Assembly (NCBI GenBank): GCA_001464155.1
Contig: LNEN01000179.1
Span: 1 to 37,935 of the forward strand
Reading direction: 5' to 3'
Length of the DNA: 37,935 bases
DNA from: Cytophagales bacterium Ga0077538
GTDB taxonomy: Bacteria > Bacteroidota > Bacteroidia > Cytophagales > Cyclobacteriaceae
Position numbers and translations under genes: made by a program. Below, piece by piece: positions 1 to 13,100 of the stretch (the stretch's first letter is position 1; each line of letters begins with the position of its first letter). Under the pieces are notes generated by a model that saw only the letters and a list, made by a program, of their open reading frames with translations, ran no database searches and was not told the DNA's origin.

Positions 1-430
1 ACTCCGTGATAATGAAGTCATACTGGTCACCTTCGCCCAACATCATGATGTTGCGCTTGATTTCGTCAGTAATGTGTGGGATTACCTGAACCGTCTTTCC
101 CAAATACTCGCCTTTGCGCTCTTTGGTGATGACGTTGTTATAGATACGGCCCGTAGTAACGTTATTAGCCTGAGAAGTAGGCACATTGAGGAAGCGCTCG
201 TAGTGACCTAAGTCAAGGTCGGTTTCGGCTCCGTCATCGGTAACATAGCATTCCCCGTGTTCATAGGGGTTTAATGTACCCGGGTCAATATTAATATAAG
301 GATCAAACTTCTGAATAGTTACGCGATAGCCCCGTGCCTGCAGTAAACGGGCCAGGGAGGCAGCAATAATGCCCTTGCCGAGGGAGGAGGTTACACCCCC
401 GGTTACAAAAATGTACTTAACGTTAGACAT
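1..430 (-). CDS. pyrG: CTP synthase, N-terminal part (truncated by window edge)
   Basis: Reverse-strand translation from ATG at 430: [80 protein letters not shown]..., the classic PyrG N-terminus. Confidence 0.97.
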   Translation of the reverse strand, partial: MSNVKYIFVTGGVTSSLGKGIIAASLARLLQARGYRVTIQKFDPYINIDPGTLNPYEHGECYVTDDGAETDLDLGHYERFLNVPTSQANNVTTGRIYNNVITKERKGEYLGKTVQVIPHITDEIKRNIMMLGEGDQYDFIITE

Positions 431-462
431 GCGTAGTGGTGAAGCCGGTAAAAAATCGCGTG

Positions 463-470
463 CAAAGGTA
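463..470 (-). promoter_or_regulatory. Candidate Bacteroidota -7 promoter element (TACCTTTG) for pyrG
   Basis: Reverse strand reads TACCTTTG, matching TAnnTTTG, 33 nt upstream of the pyrG ATG. Confidence 0.5.
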
Positions 471-569
471 GGCTTTTACGGGGAATGGGGAAACTGAAAT
501 TTGGGGTAAAAACGGGAATAAAGACCTTTTATTGATTCATTGAGCGATTTGGGGAAGGAGAGGAGGTTG

Positions 570-964
570 GGTGCAGAAGCATATGTAATGGTACGTATGC
601 GACCTTGTGCTACTGCGTATATAAACTTGTTCTATTGCGCACGGCAACTTATACAGATATGTATGCGAACTTATACTGGTTGGAAAGGGGAGTAGGATTG
701 CTGCGTACGGTTACTCGGACTGGTTCGTTCGCCAACTCATAATACTTAGCACGGGCACTTGGATCACTGCGTAGGGGAGGTCGGACTACTTTGCAAGTGA
801 GGACGCACTACGTTGTATGCGGACTTGTACAAATGTGCAGCTCTACTCTGACTACTTTGTATCCCCGTTGAAGTACTCCGTATGTGGACTTGTATTGCTA
901 TGTGCAGGAGCTTGTTCTTCTTTGCACTGCAAGTCATAAACGGCTGCTTAGTAGACGGATGGGA
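570..964. repeat. Degenerate 22-bp tandem array, about 18 units
   Basis: Cutting the sequence every 22 bp from 570 aligns 18 units, with one 21-bp unit at 856-876. By-eye consensus: T-N-Y-G-Y-A-N-G-N-N-A-A-C-T-Y-G-K-A-C-T-A-C. G at column 4 is present in every unit; T1, Y5, A6, T14 and A18 are present in most. Confidence 0.85.
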
Positions 965-1081
965 AGGTAGTCGGGTCTGTTTTATTCTATAAATTGTGTC
1001 AGCTGCCTTAGAAGGTAGTCTGTCTCCTGATAGGCTACAAACTCATATGGCTGGGTTGACCTTAAACCATTCGTAGTATTT

Positions 1082-1110
1082 GAAGTCATTTTGGCGTTAA
1101 ATATGACTTC
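1082..1110. promoter_or_regulatory. Perfect 8-bp inverted repeat (GAAGTCAT-N13-ATGACTTC) upstream of the giant gene
   Basis: GAAGTCAT at 1082-1089 and its exact reverse complement ATGACTTC at 1103-1110. Confidence 0.6.
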
Positions 1111-1192
1111 TTTCAATTATCTTGGTGGATTGTTTTGGTTACACTGTTTCCCTATTACCTATTAACCACTCGTAAACCTGTTCTGAAACCGC

Positions 1193-4100
1193 ATGAGATT
1201 AGCTGTCTTCCTTATTAGTATTTCTCTTTTTAGCTTAAACTCGAATAGAGCATTTTCACAAGCTGATTTTACACAGGCAAGGCATGAGACTCTTTCTCAG
1301 CAAGATATAGATGTGTCTTTTGATCAAGCTATCAGTTTTTCTCCACTACCAGCTACTTCCGTAGGATGGTCAGTAACAATTGGTGGAACGGCTGTCCCGA
1401 TTACTTCTATAGGCACTTTTGGGCCAACCACAGTCCGTATTACCTTCGATGCCAGTGGAATAGCCGGTCATGGCGGAACTCAAGCATATCTTAAACCAGG
1501 TGAAGTACTCAGAGTAAGCTATAATGGCACTGGAAATTTAACTTCAATAGGCGGTGTCACCGCTTTTGCGAATCAGCAATCTCTTAATCAATGGGTATTT
1601 ACCTGTGATGATGTAGAATTTAAAACTCAGGGCATTATACCTGCAGACAGTCAAGACAATTGTGTTCCTGTAGTAATGGACTTTTACCAGTGGCAATTTT
1701 CTATGTCGCTCAGAATGCGAAACAGCTCCAACTTTACCACGGCTTTGGATGGATCGGGCCGTACTATAAACTCCAATTTCTTTTATAATTTTAACTGGGG
1801 TGATGCTACGGGGACAAGCGTTAATCCCTATTTATCCGATGTGACAGGGGCTTCGGCACCAAGTCTTATTGAGAATACAGTTTTCAGTGGAAGTCCAGGG
1901 GTATACTTTACTTCAAGACCAACAAAAAATTATCCTGCTACTACAACTCCTGCCCCAAATATTTGTAGTTGGGACGTGGTGGTTCGTCCTTTTTGGATTG
2001 GTATTCCTAACTGTAATGGTGATTCACAAACAACCATTTTTAACAACTGGGATACTGATAATGCAAACACAGGTGTATTAAATATGCCATTCAATCCTCC
2101 AGGAGTGGGGGAAACAAGTGACAGAATTTGCCTTGGTAATAATGTGAACATGCGTTTCACAGACCAAACCCAACTTAACTGTCGTCTTGCAGCTCCTGAA
2201 GCGAACAATCCTAACCAAGCAGTTCGTCATATTCGTATTGTTTATGGAAGTACTAATTATGCTGCCCCTGGAAACATCCCGGATATACATGTTGGAGGAG
2301 TACAGGTTACCAACTCCACTACAGGTGCGTTGCTGGCTCCCTATAATGCCAACCCAATTCTTGGAGGAGGGACCGGTTATGTGCCAACCGGAGCCGGGGG
2401 TGTAGGTGTACCAGACTTTAATGGAGTCATTCAACTACCCACACCGGTTTTAACATCCACATTGACAACCTACATGCAACAAATCACCACCTTGGTTGCA
2501 ACAAGTCAAGTTGTGGGCCAGCGTTTTTATGTTCGATTAGATTACTGGGATATTTGTAACCCTTATAATCCAATAAGTCCAGATGTCAATCGCGTTTCAA
2601 TTGAAAATTATGATGAAATTATTGGCAAACCCGTTGCACTAACAACAGCCGGACAATCCATCTGCTACACAACTCCCAATACTACTGCATTCAACTTTAC
2701 AGTCGCAAGTTCTATTGGGGGTTTGAGAACTGGCGTAAACTGGTACGCATCCCTTGCCAATGTTAGCTCAGGTACACGCATTACAAATCCTAACGGCACA
2801 AACAGTTTGACTTTTCCAGCATCCTCCTATACAACAGCAAATGGCACTGCCGTAAATTTTAGATCCGATAATGTTGGAGGGAGGTACTATTCCCTTTGGG
2901 CAACTCAGGTTCAAGGTGGAACAAATGCCTGTGAGAGTGATCCAATCGAAGTGGTGATCTATCAGCAACCTCAAATTAATGCGGGTGCTGATAATCCAAC
3001 AACACCTGTGGGTAGTACCCAAGTTTGTATAAACGATGTACAGGTATATACAACCAGTGCTCCTGGTGTCAAAACAATTGCAGCTAACAACTCTACCAAC
3101 GGAGCAGCATTAAATTTTCAGCTTGAAAATCTCTGGAGCGATGTGTTTGGTGCTGATGTTTCTGTTTCTCCAACAAATACAACAGGCACCACAACTTCTG
3201 CCACTTTTAGCTTCGCGGCTCAACCAAATCCCTCTACAACCAATAACATAAGTGTACGTAGACGTTACCGAACGACCGACCTTGTTTCTGTAGTAAGCCC
3301 TTTACCGGCACCTTTTACACTACCTACCTATACTATAGCGCCTCAAACATGTCAGAACAATAATGTTAGTTTGGCTGTCACTGTTTTTGGAGAGAGCAAT
3401 GGAGGTACCATTGCAGGAAGCCCCACAATTTGTGATGGATCAAGTACTGGAAACATGATATTGAGTGGTCACCGTGGATCAGTCCTTCAATGGGAGAGAA
3501 GTTATGATGACCCAGGACCAGCCCCTGCAGGTGCTTTTATTGCTATTGCTGGTACTGGTGGCTTAACCACCTTCTCTGAAATTCCTCCTAATGGACCGGG
3601 TACTTACAAGTACCGCGTCCTAGTTCAAAATCAAAATATTACAGGACCTTGTCCAAGTGCTACCACTATCGTTGCTAACCAAAACACAGTTGTCGTTAAC
3701 CCCGTCCCACCAAAACCGACAATCACACCTACCGGTGCCACCACTTTTTGTTTTGGAGGAAGTGTAACCTTAACCTCAAGTACGGTTGATGCGGCACGAT
3801 ATGATTGGTATAGAGGAGCAACTTTGGTGCAAAGTGGCGCTAGCAATACTATTGTACTCACCACTGTTGCTCAAAGTGGTAGTTATACAGTACAAACCTT
3901 TGGTATAGCGCCTTCTAATTGCCCAAGCATAGCTTCAGATCCTGAAGTTGTGACGATTAATCCATTGCCTGTTGCTGCAAATCCTACCGGTGGAGGGGCA
4001 GTTTGTTCAGGTAATCCGGCACCCGATATTGAATGGGCAATTTCTAATGGTACAGGACCTTATGCGGTAACCTATACCATCACTAAAAATCCTGGAGCAG

Positions 4101-7100
4101 TAGTTTCAGGTCCTTTTGTTGTTAATAATGTTACGAGTCCATTTCTTATAGATGATCCAAATCCAGTTGGAATAGGAGGAGATACGTTTGATTATAAGAT
4201 TACAAACATCCAAGATGCGAATGGCTGTTTTGCTAATCCAATTACACTGGCAGCCGTTCCTGCAGGGCAAGTTTCTATTGGAGGAACCGCACCCGTACTG
4301 GATGGACCTGTTAGCTTAAGTTTAAGTGCTGCCTGCGATGATGGAGGCAGTACTTCCAATCCACAGTTGGTTTTTGGACTTACAGTTGCCTCAGCTAATA
4401 CTGCAGGATTTATTCTAAACTATACCGTTGATGGTGGCGGTAACCGAACAAAAAATTTTAATACGGATGCGGCTGGTGATCCTACTGTAGGTACTCAGGT
4501 TATCTTTTCAGATGCGGAGTTGAATACCCTATTACCTTCACCCCATGTGATTCGAATTGTATCGATCATTTCACCATCCACTTGTCAACTTCTTATAGGT
4601 CAGAATTTAAATTTTACAGTTAATCCTCGACCGAGCCCACCAGTCAATCCAGGTAACGTAATTGCTTGCTCTGATGTAGTTGGAACTACTTCTGTTTTGG
4701 TAAATAATCCTGGAGCAGGATTAACGGTAGACTGGTATGATGTTCCTGCCCCCGGTGGCGTGCTATTGGCAAACGGTGTTCTTTCATTTGTTCCTGGAGC
4801 CGCGGGAACCTATTATGCCGAAACCCGAAATACTACTACTGGATGCACGAGCACATTACGCACGGCAGTAACGCTCACCTCTGATCCACTTCCATCACCT
4901 GCAAACGCAGGAGCATCTTTTTCAACCTGTAGTACCAGTGAAACTCTTTTGGGTGTGCCAGCATTTCCAGCCAGTGCAACAGGTACATGGTCTGTAGGCT
5001 CTGCTATTTATTATCAGACCTTTTCATCAGCTGATAACAATGCGGGCTTCACAGCCGGAGGCTCCTTTATTCCACCCAAGGATTTAAGTTGGACATTGAA
5101 TACTTCTAATGGTGTTTTTGCTGATCCTGCAACTGATTACATCAGAGTTAATGCTGGAAGATTAGAAGCACAGGATGTGGATGATAATGTAGGAGGTCAG
5201 TTTGTAGATTGGCAGTCCACTTCCATTAATATTTCAGCCTTCCCTGGTGGGGTAGATGTCTCTTTAGATTTAAGTCAAAGCGGAGCAAATGCCGGAGATG
5301 GAGTATCTTCTTTTTACCGTATAAATGGTGGTGCCCTTACACCTTTTTCAGTTAACCCATCACTACTAGGGGCCTTTGCGGCCTCCACAGCATCTGCACC
5401 TGGATTAATTGGAAATACACTGGAGATTGTTGTACGAATAGAACTTGCTGGGAATGGACAGTTTATTTTTCTTGACAATGTTTTTGTAAGACCTTCCGGA
5501 GTAGTCTTACCGAGTATTACTGATGTTAATCTGGCTACCACAACGGTGAGTAATTTGCAAGTTGGAGCAAATGTATTTACCTGGACTGTTAGCAGTCAGT
5601 TTGGAGTTTGTTCTCCCACTACTTCATCTGCAACGATTACCAGAAACCCTCTTCCAGTAGCGTTAGATCCGAATCCTGCTGTGTGTGAATCATCTTTTGG
5701 ATTAACAGAGGCAAATGGTATTGATTTAACCGTTTATAATGATGGAGTAACAGGAATTATTGGATCAGCAAATAGAACTATTCAATATTTTTCTGATCCC
5801 GGCCGAACAATCCTTATTGGAGCACCTGTTAACAACGTTACCCATAATGAAGTTTTTTATACAAGAGTAACGAAGACTGATCTCGCACCTAATTGTACAC
5901 AAGATGGAATTATTACCATTCGTGTTAACCCTCTCCCTTCCACTAACGATCAAGTATTTGAAATTTGTGAGGAAGCAGTAAGCAGTGCAGATAAAGACAA
6001 TAATAATTTACCTATTCTCTTCAATGATCTGGTTACAGGTATTGCAGGTTCTACCAACAGGACAGTGACTTGGTATGTCGATCCAGGTGTGCCGGTTAGT
6101 CTACCCTCTGATTTAGTTACGCTTGTACCTACCCCTAGCGATGTAGATGATGTTACGGATGGAGAACGCTTTTATGCCGTTGTTGAAAACACATTAACGG
6201 GTTGTGAAGATGTAGCCTTTGTAGAATTTGACATCCGACCACGACCCGCTGCCAATCCTATATCAGGATCAGCGAGTGTCTGCGCAGGTACAAATATTAT
6301 CTTATATCAAATCGGTACTGTAGTGCCAGGCTCTACCTATTCCTGGAACTTGCCTCCTGATGGAGCCGGCTTTGTGCGCTTTGCCGGGGGTGGACCGAAT
6401 GACTTCTTTGTATTGCTTCAGTTCCCATCAGTAATAACACCACCGAACGATTCCTATAATATTAGTGTAACAGAAACCTCTCCCAATCCTGATGCTTGCA
6501 CGGGTGTAGCAAACTCCTTAACGATTACCGTTGAAACAAGTCCATCTCCAAATCCTATCATTGGACCCAACCCAGTTTGTAAAACGGAAACGGAAGTTTA
6601 TCAGGTAACCACTATCGATCCGTTGAACACCTACCAGTGGTCGATAACGGCCGGTGATGCGGCCATTGTAGGCCCCGCCAGTGGTACAGGTCTTGGTTCT
6701 ATTACAGTTGATTTCGGAACGTCCGCTTCGTCTACCATTCGCGTAGTGGAACAAAGTCCAACGGGTTGTTCGATTGCAGGAGGACAAACCTTGGTGGTGA
6801 ATGCCAATGATCAACCTACCATGACATCACCGGCTACGGCCACCGTATGTAGTGGTTTGGCGGTATCCACAGCATTAAACTTTGTAGCGAGTATTCCATT
6901 ATCAACTTTCAACTGGCAAGTAATTAATGTTACGGGAACAGTTACAGGAACAGCACTGGGTAACACAGGTTCAGGAAATATTGGACAAACGATTGTCAAT
7001 ACAACAGGGGGTGTAGCATCTGTCACCTATCGTGTAACACCAACTTCACCTGATGGCTGTCAAGGTCCTTTTCAGGATGTGGTGGTATCCATTACTCCTC

Positions 7101-10100
7101 AACCCGTTATTGTTACGGGACAAGCACCCATTGCTTGCAGTGGTGAACCTGTAAACAGAGAAATTTTCTTAACACCGCTTAATCAGCCGGTGGCTACCAT
7201 TTTTGATTGGCCGGCACCTGTTATGTCAGATGCTTCTGTTCAAGGCACTGCGAAGAACGTAGCGGCAGGAATTGCCGGGACTTTCCACATTACGGATGTA
7301 CTGGTCAATCTTTCCAATGCACCCATCACAGCCACCTATACAGTTACGCCATCGAACGGTCTGTGTAATGGAGCTCCAGAAACAGTTATTGTTACTGTAA
7401 ATCCTGAACCAATCGGTGTCGATGACAACACCCCAATTATTTGCAGCGATGCACTTGTCAATTATAACCTCTCCAACAATATTGCTACGCTGGGCAATAA
7501 CTTAATAACAGGAACAACCTATTCCTGGATAGCCACCGCCAATCCGAATGTTACCGGGGAGAGTGTAGTAGCGCAAAGTGGCGCCACCATTACGGATGCG
7601 TTGAGTAATACTACCGCATCAGATCAGGTTGTGGTATACACCGTAACCCCTACTAGTTCTTTAGGCTGTTTAGGAAACACCTTTACGATTTCCGTTACTG
7701 TACGCCCTGAACCGGTTGCGACTAATGATGTACTGACCATTTGTAGTGATAGTCCGCTAACGTACAACCTGCAGAACCGGGTGAACTTATCGGGCAATGG
7801 ACTGGCTTCTAACTTTACATGGCTCGCTGCTTCTAATGCGAATGTCACAGGAGAAAGTACAGCCCTTCAAAATACCGGAGTCATTACCGATGTTCTTACC
7901 AACGTAACCAATACCGATCAGGTGGTGGTATATACCATCACGCCTACGGGTACTAATGGTTGTGTGGGTTCTTCGTTTACCTTGACAGTAACCGTTCGTC
8001 CAGAGCCTGTAGGTGCAGATGATTCCTTCACTACCTGCAGTGATGTTGCTTTAAGCTATAATCTGACCAACAACATTACTACGCTGGGGAATAACCTGAC
8101 GGCTAGCTTCTCATGGGTGGCTTTAAATAATCCAAATGTTACAGGGGAGAGTACCACGCCTCAAGCGGGTAATATGATCAATAACACACTTACCAATATT
8201 ACTAACAGCAATCAAGTGGTGGTGTATACCGTTACTCCCACAGGGACTAATGGTTGTCCTGGAGATGATTTCACCGTGAGCGTTACAGTTCAGCCGGAAC
8301 CGAGAGGTGTAAATGATGGCCCCATCGATGTGTGCAGCAATGTCGCCTTTAACTACTCTTTGCAAAATAATGTTAACACCTTGGGGAATAGCGTCACGGC
8401 CAATTTTACCTGGTCAGCCGCAGCCAATGGAAATGTTACTGGTGAGAGTACTGCCCTTCAAGCCGGTGGAACCATTACCGATGTACTGAGAAACGTAACT
8501 AACTCAGATGAACTCATCACCTACACTGTTACGCCAACCGGCACGAATGGATGTGCAGGAAATTCGTTCACGGTTACTTTTAGAGTGCAACCTGAGCCAG
8601 TGGGTGTCAACGATGTAAAAACGATCTGTAGCGATGCTACCGTTAGTGTTGATTTGCAGGATAACGTTACCACGCTGGGAAATAACCTGACTTCCAATTT
8701 TAGTTGGCAAGCGGCCGCTAACGGCAACGTAACTGGTGAGAGCACCACTCCACAGGCATCTTCTATGATTACAGATGCCTTGAGTAATATCACAAACTCA
8801 GATCAGGTAGTGCTCTATACCGTAACACCAACCGGCACAAACGGGTGCGCAGGTGTACCCTTTACCATTTCGGTAACGGTTCGCCCAGAGCCCATTGGTG
8901 TGAATGATGCAAAAACAATTTGCAGTGATGAAATTGTTACGTATGATTTGTTAAGTAATGTGACATCCTTAGGAAATGGCTTGCCAGCCACCTTCTCCTG
9001 GATTGCCGCCTCCAATGGAAACGTATTAGGAGAAAGTACATCCGCTCAGGCAGGTGGTATGATTACCGATGTTCTTAACAACGTCACCAACACCGATCAG
9101 GTAGTCGTTTATACCATTACACCGACCGCCTCTGGTAGCGGTTGTGTGGGGTCACCATTTACGATTACAGTAACGGTACGTCCGGAACCCAAGGGCACGG
9201 ATGCACCGAAAACGATTTGTAGTGATGAAAGCGTAGCCTTTGATTTACAATTGAATGTTAATACACTTCCCGGTAATAGTCTCCCCGCTACCTTTAGCTG
9301 GGTAGCAGCCTCCAATGGGAATGTTACTGGCGAGAGTATCGTTCCGCAAGCAGGCAACACCATTAATGATGTATTGAATAATGTGACCAATGCTAATCAG
9401 GTGGTGGTGTACACGGTTACGCCAACGGGCACGAATGGTTGTATAGGTAATCCTTTTACAATTACAGTAACTGTACGCCCGGAGCCGTTGGGTGTAAATG
9501 CTACGAAGTCTATCTGTAGCGATGAAAATGTTAATGTAGACTTGCAGAATAACGTCACGACTCTTGGCAATAACTTACCGGCCACGTTTAGTTGGATAGC
9601 TTCACCGAATGCCAGTGTGAGTGGTGAGAGCACTTTACCACAAGCGGGTGCATCCATTAATGATGTACTTACCAATGTAACGGGTAGTGATCAAGTGGTT
9701 GTGTATACCGTAACTCCCACGAGTCTTTTAGGTTGCCTTGGAAACTCTTTCACGGTTACAGTAACTGTACAATCAGAACCTACTGCGCCTACCGGTACAG
9801 GTCTTATTTGCAGTGATGCGACTGTCAATTTCAATTTACAGAATCATGTGATTTCGGTTGGAAATGGTCAAGCCTCTACCTTCTCCTGGATTGCCACCTC
9901 TAATGGATCGGTAACAGGCGAAAGCACAAGCCCTGTAGTGGGAAGCACCATTACAGATGTACTCAACAATATCAGCAATGTTGATCAAGTGGTGCGCTAC
10001 ACGGTTACCCCAACGGGTACCAATGGTTGTATAGGCAATGCTTTCTTTGTCGATATAACGGTCCGCTCAGAACCAAGAGGTGCCAATGCACCTGCCACCA

Positions 10101-13100
10101 CCTGCAGTGATGTAGCATTGAATATCGATCTTCAGAATAATATTTCAACGCTAGGCAACAGTCAGGCTTCAACGTTTAGCTGGGTTGCTGCTGCGAATGG
10201 TCTGGTAACAGGTGAGAGTGTAGTGCCGCAGGCCTCTGCTTTTATTACGGATATACTGACTAATAAAACAGGTGTTGACCAGACAGTCGTGTACACCGTT
10301 ACCCCCACAGGTACCAATGGTTGCGTGGGTGATAATTTTACGATTACGGTTACTGTGCAGTCAGAGCCCACAGGAGATGATGATGTGGTGCCTATTTGCA
10401 GTGACAGTAACGTTAACTACGATTTACAGAATAACAATGTGAACGTATTGGGTAATAGCCAGGCGGCTACCTTCACTTGGATTGCCACCGCAAATCCGAA
10501 CGTAACGGGAGAGAATACAGTCCTGCAGACAACCAGTGTGATTAACGATGTACTGAACAATGTGACGGGTGTTAATCAGACAGTGGTGTACACAGTTACA
10601 CCAACCGGTACGAATGGTTGTCTTGGAGATGTGCTTACGGTTTCGATTACTGTACGTCCAGAACCTTTGGGTGTAAATGACACGAAGACGATCTGTAGCG
10701 ACAATAACGTGAGTTACAATCTTCAGGATAATATCAACAACCTGGGTAACTCGCTTATATCCAACTTTACCTGGGTGGCAGCCGCAAATGCGAATGTCTC
10801 AGGCGAAAGCACGATTGCTGTTGCCGGAAATGTGATCAATGATAACCTGAATAACGTAACCAGTATCGACCAGGTGGTTGTTTACACCGTAATACCCACC
10901 GGTACGAATGGTTGTGTAGGAAACTCGTTTACTGTTCAGGTTACTGTTCAACCCGAGCCACAAGGCATTGCAGGTACAAAGACTATTTGTAGTGACCTCG
11001 CTGTTAATTACAATCTTCAAACTGATAACATCAATGCGGGAGGAAACAATGTTGCCTCTACGTTTAGTTGGATTGCTGCAGCCAATCCGAATGTTACAGG
11101 GGAGAGCACAACAGGCCAGAACACAGGAACCATTAGTGATGTCTTAAATAATGTTACCGGTATTGCGCAAACCGTTGTCTACACCGTTACTCCGACTGGT
11201 GTCAATGGTTGTTTGGGTAATGATTTCACGGTGACCATTACGGTGAATCCGGAACCTGTGGGTCAGAATGATACCGACACTTCGTGTAATGTTCCTTTAA
11301 GCTACGATATACAGGCCAGCAACATCAATGTCTTTGGTAATAGTGTAAGCAGTGTCTTCACCTATACGGTGCTTTCATCGGATCAACCGAATGTACCAGC
11401 AGGACCTGATAGGGTAGGAGCCAATGCATTACCGATCACGGATAGCTTCACCAACAGTACTGGGGTGGATGTGTTCATGACGTATACGATTACACCCATC
11501 AGTTCACCTAATGGTTGTGCCGGAAACACCTTCACCTACATCGTCACCATTAAATCAAGACCTATTGGTGCAGATTATACAGAAACACCAAATGTTTGTT
11601 CGAGTGTTCCGTTTGTGGTGAATCCTCAAACCCCTGGTATTACAAATGGTGTAGTCAGTACTTTTACCTGGACTGCTGCGTATGCGCCCGGACTCACCGG
11701 AGGTGTAGGAGCGGGTGTTGGTACCATAGGGGAAACCTTATCGAATGTAGGGGCAGTACCTCTGAGTGTTATTTATACAGTAACGCCAAGTGCTGGTCCT
11801 TGTCAGGGACCTGATTTTGATATTACGGTGATCATCGATCCACAACCGGTAACAGATCCTTCATTAGCGACAAAGACTATTTGTAGTGATTTGATTTCGA
11901 ACATACTCTTAAATACAAATGGTATTTCAGTAGGCGCTACCAATTGGGATGTAGATGTAGTGAGTGTGGATGCTAACCTTGTACCGAATGCAGGCAATGC
12001 TGTTGATCCAGGACTTGCGGAAGTGGCTAACTACATTCAAAACGACAGATACACGAACGTTTCGTTTACTCCTGGCAATGTGATTTATAAAGTTACCCCT
12101 ATTGGTCCACCCGCTACCAGTTGCCGCGGTGTTGACACGTTTGTAACCCTAACTGTAAATCCAGAGCCGGTGATGAATCCTGCTTTGGCTACTCCAGCCC
12201 CTGTTTGTAGCGATGAGATCATCGGTGTTTCCTTAAGCACCAATGGCACCTCAGTGGCAGCGGCCTCTTACATTTTTGTTAGCGTATCAACATTCCAGGC
12301 AGGTAATGCGGCAGCGGATCCAGATGAGACGGGTCCGGGTGACAGACTCGCCTCGGTAATTCAAAACGACAGCTATACAAACCTGACGACAGCTGCCTTC
12401 ACCAGAACGTATCAGATTAAGCCAAAGAGTGCGGCTGGTTGTTTGGGTGATTTATTAAATATACCCGTGCAAGTACTTCCTGAACCAGACTTTACTTTCA
12501 CGATACCACCTCCTATCTGTAGCACTGATTTAATTGGTTTGCAATTGGATACTACGCCAGGATCGGTTCAGGTAGATGAGTATGAAGTAACCTTTATCAA
12601 TTGGGAAACCATTCCAGCTCCGGGTCTCTTACCAGGCGGAAGCAACATTGCTATCGGATCTATCTTACCAGCAGTGGCCGGTTCTTTCACCATTAACGAT
12701 AGCTACGTGAATGGGCAGAACGTATCGCTGAATGCGACTTATTCTATTCGTCCTTATGCTCCTACTACATTAGGCAAGCGTTGCGTGGGCGATGTGAAGC
12801 AAGCTGTAGTGGGCATTCGTCCGTCACCCATTGTATTGGAAGACCTGGACGAAATTGTATGTAACGATGCGACCAACGGTATTTTGATAAACACAAAAAC
12901 AAGCAGTGCGCCAGCAAACTCTTTTGAAATTGTTCGCCCGGCTCTTCCTGCTGGTTTGAGCTTAGGATCATACGTTCCAGGCACAAGTGTGGTAACTGGA
13001 AATTCCACTACGGCCATTGCGAATGATCGTTTTGTGAATACAACCAACAATCCTATACCGGTGATCTATACGGTGCGTGCGAACACTGATGCGGTGCCTG

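Noticed and set aside
570-964. Could the 22-bp array be a CRISPR array?
   Set aside because: No alternation of conserved repeats with unique spacers; units abut directly at 22 bp and are all degenerate. No cas genes in the window.
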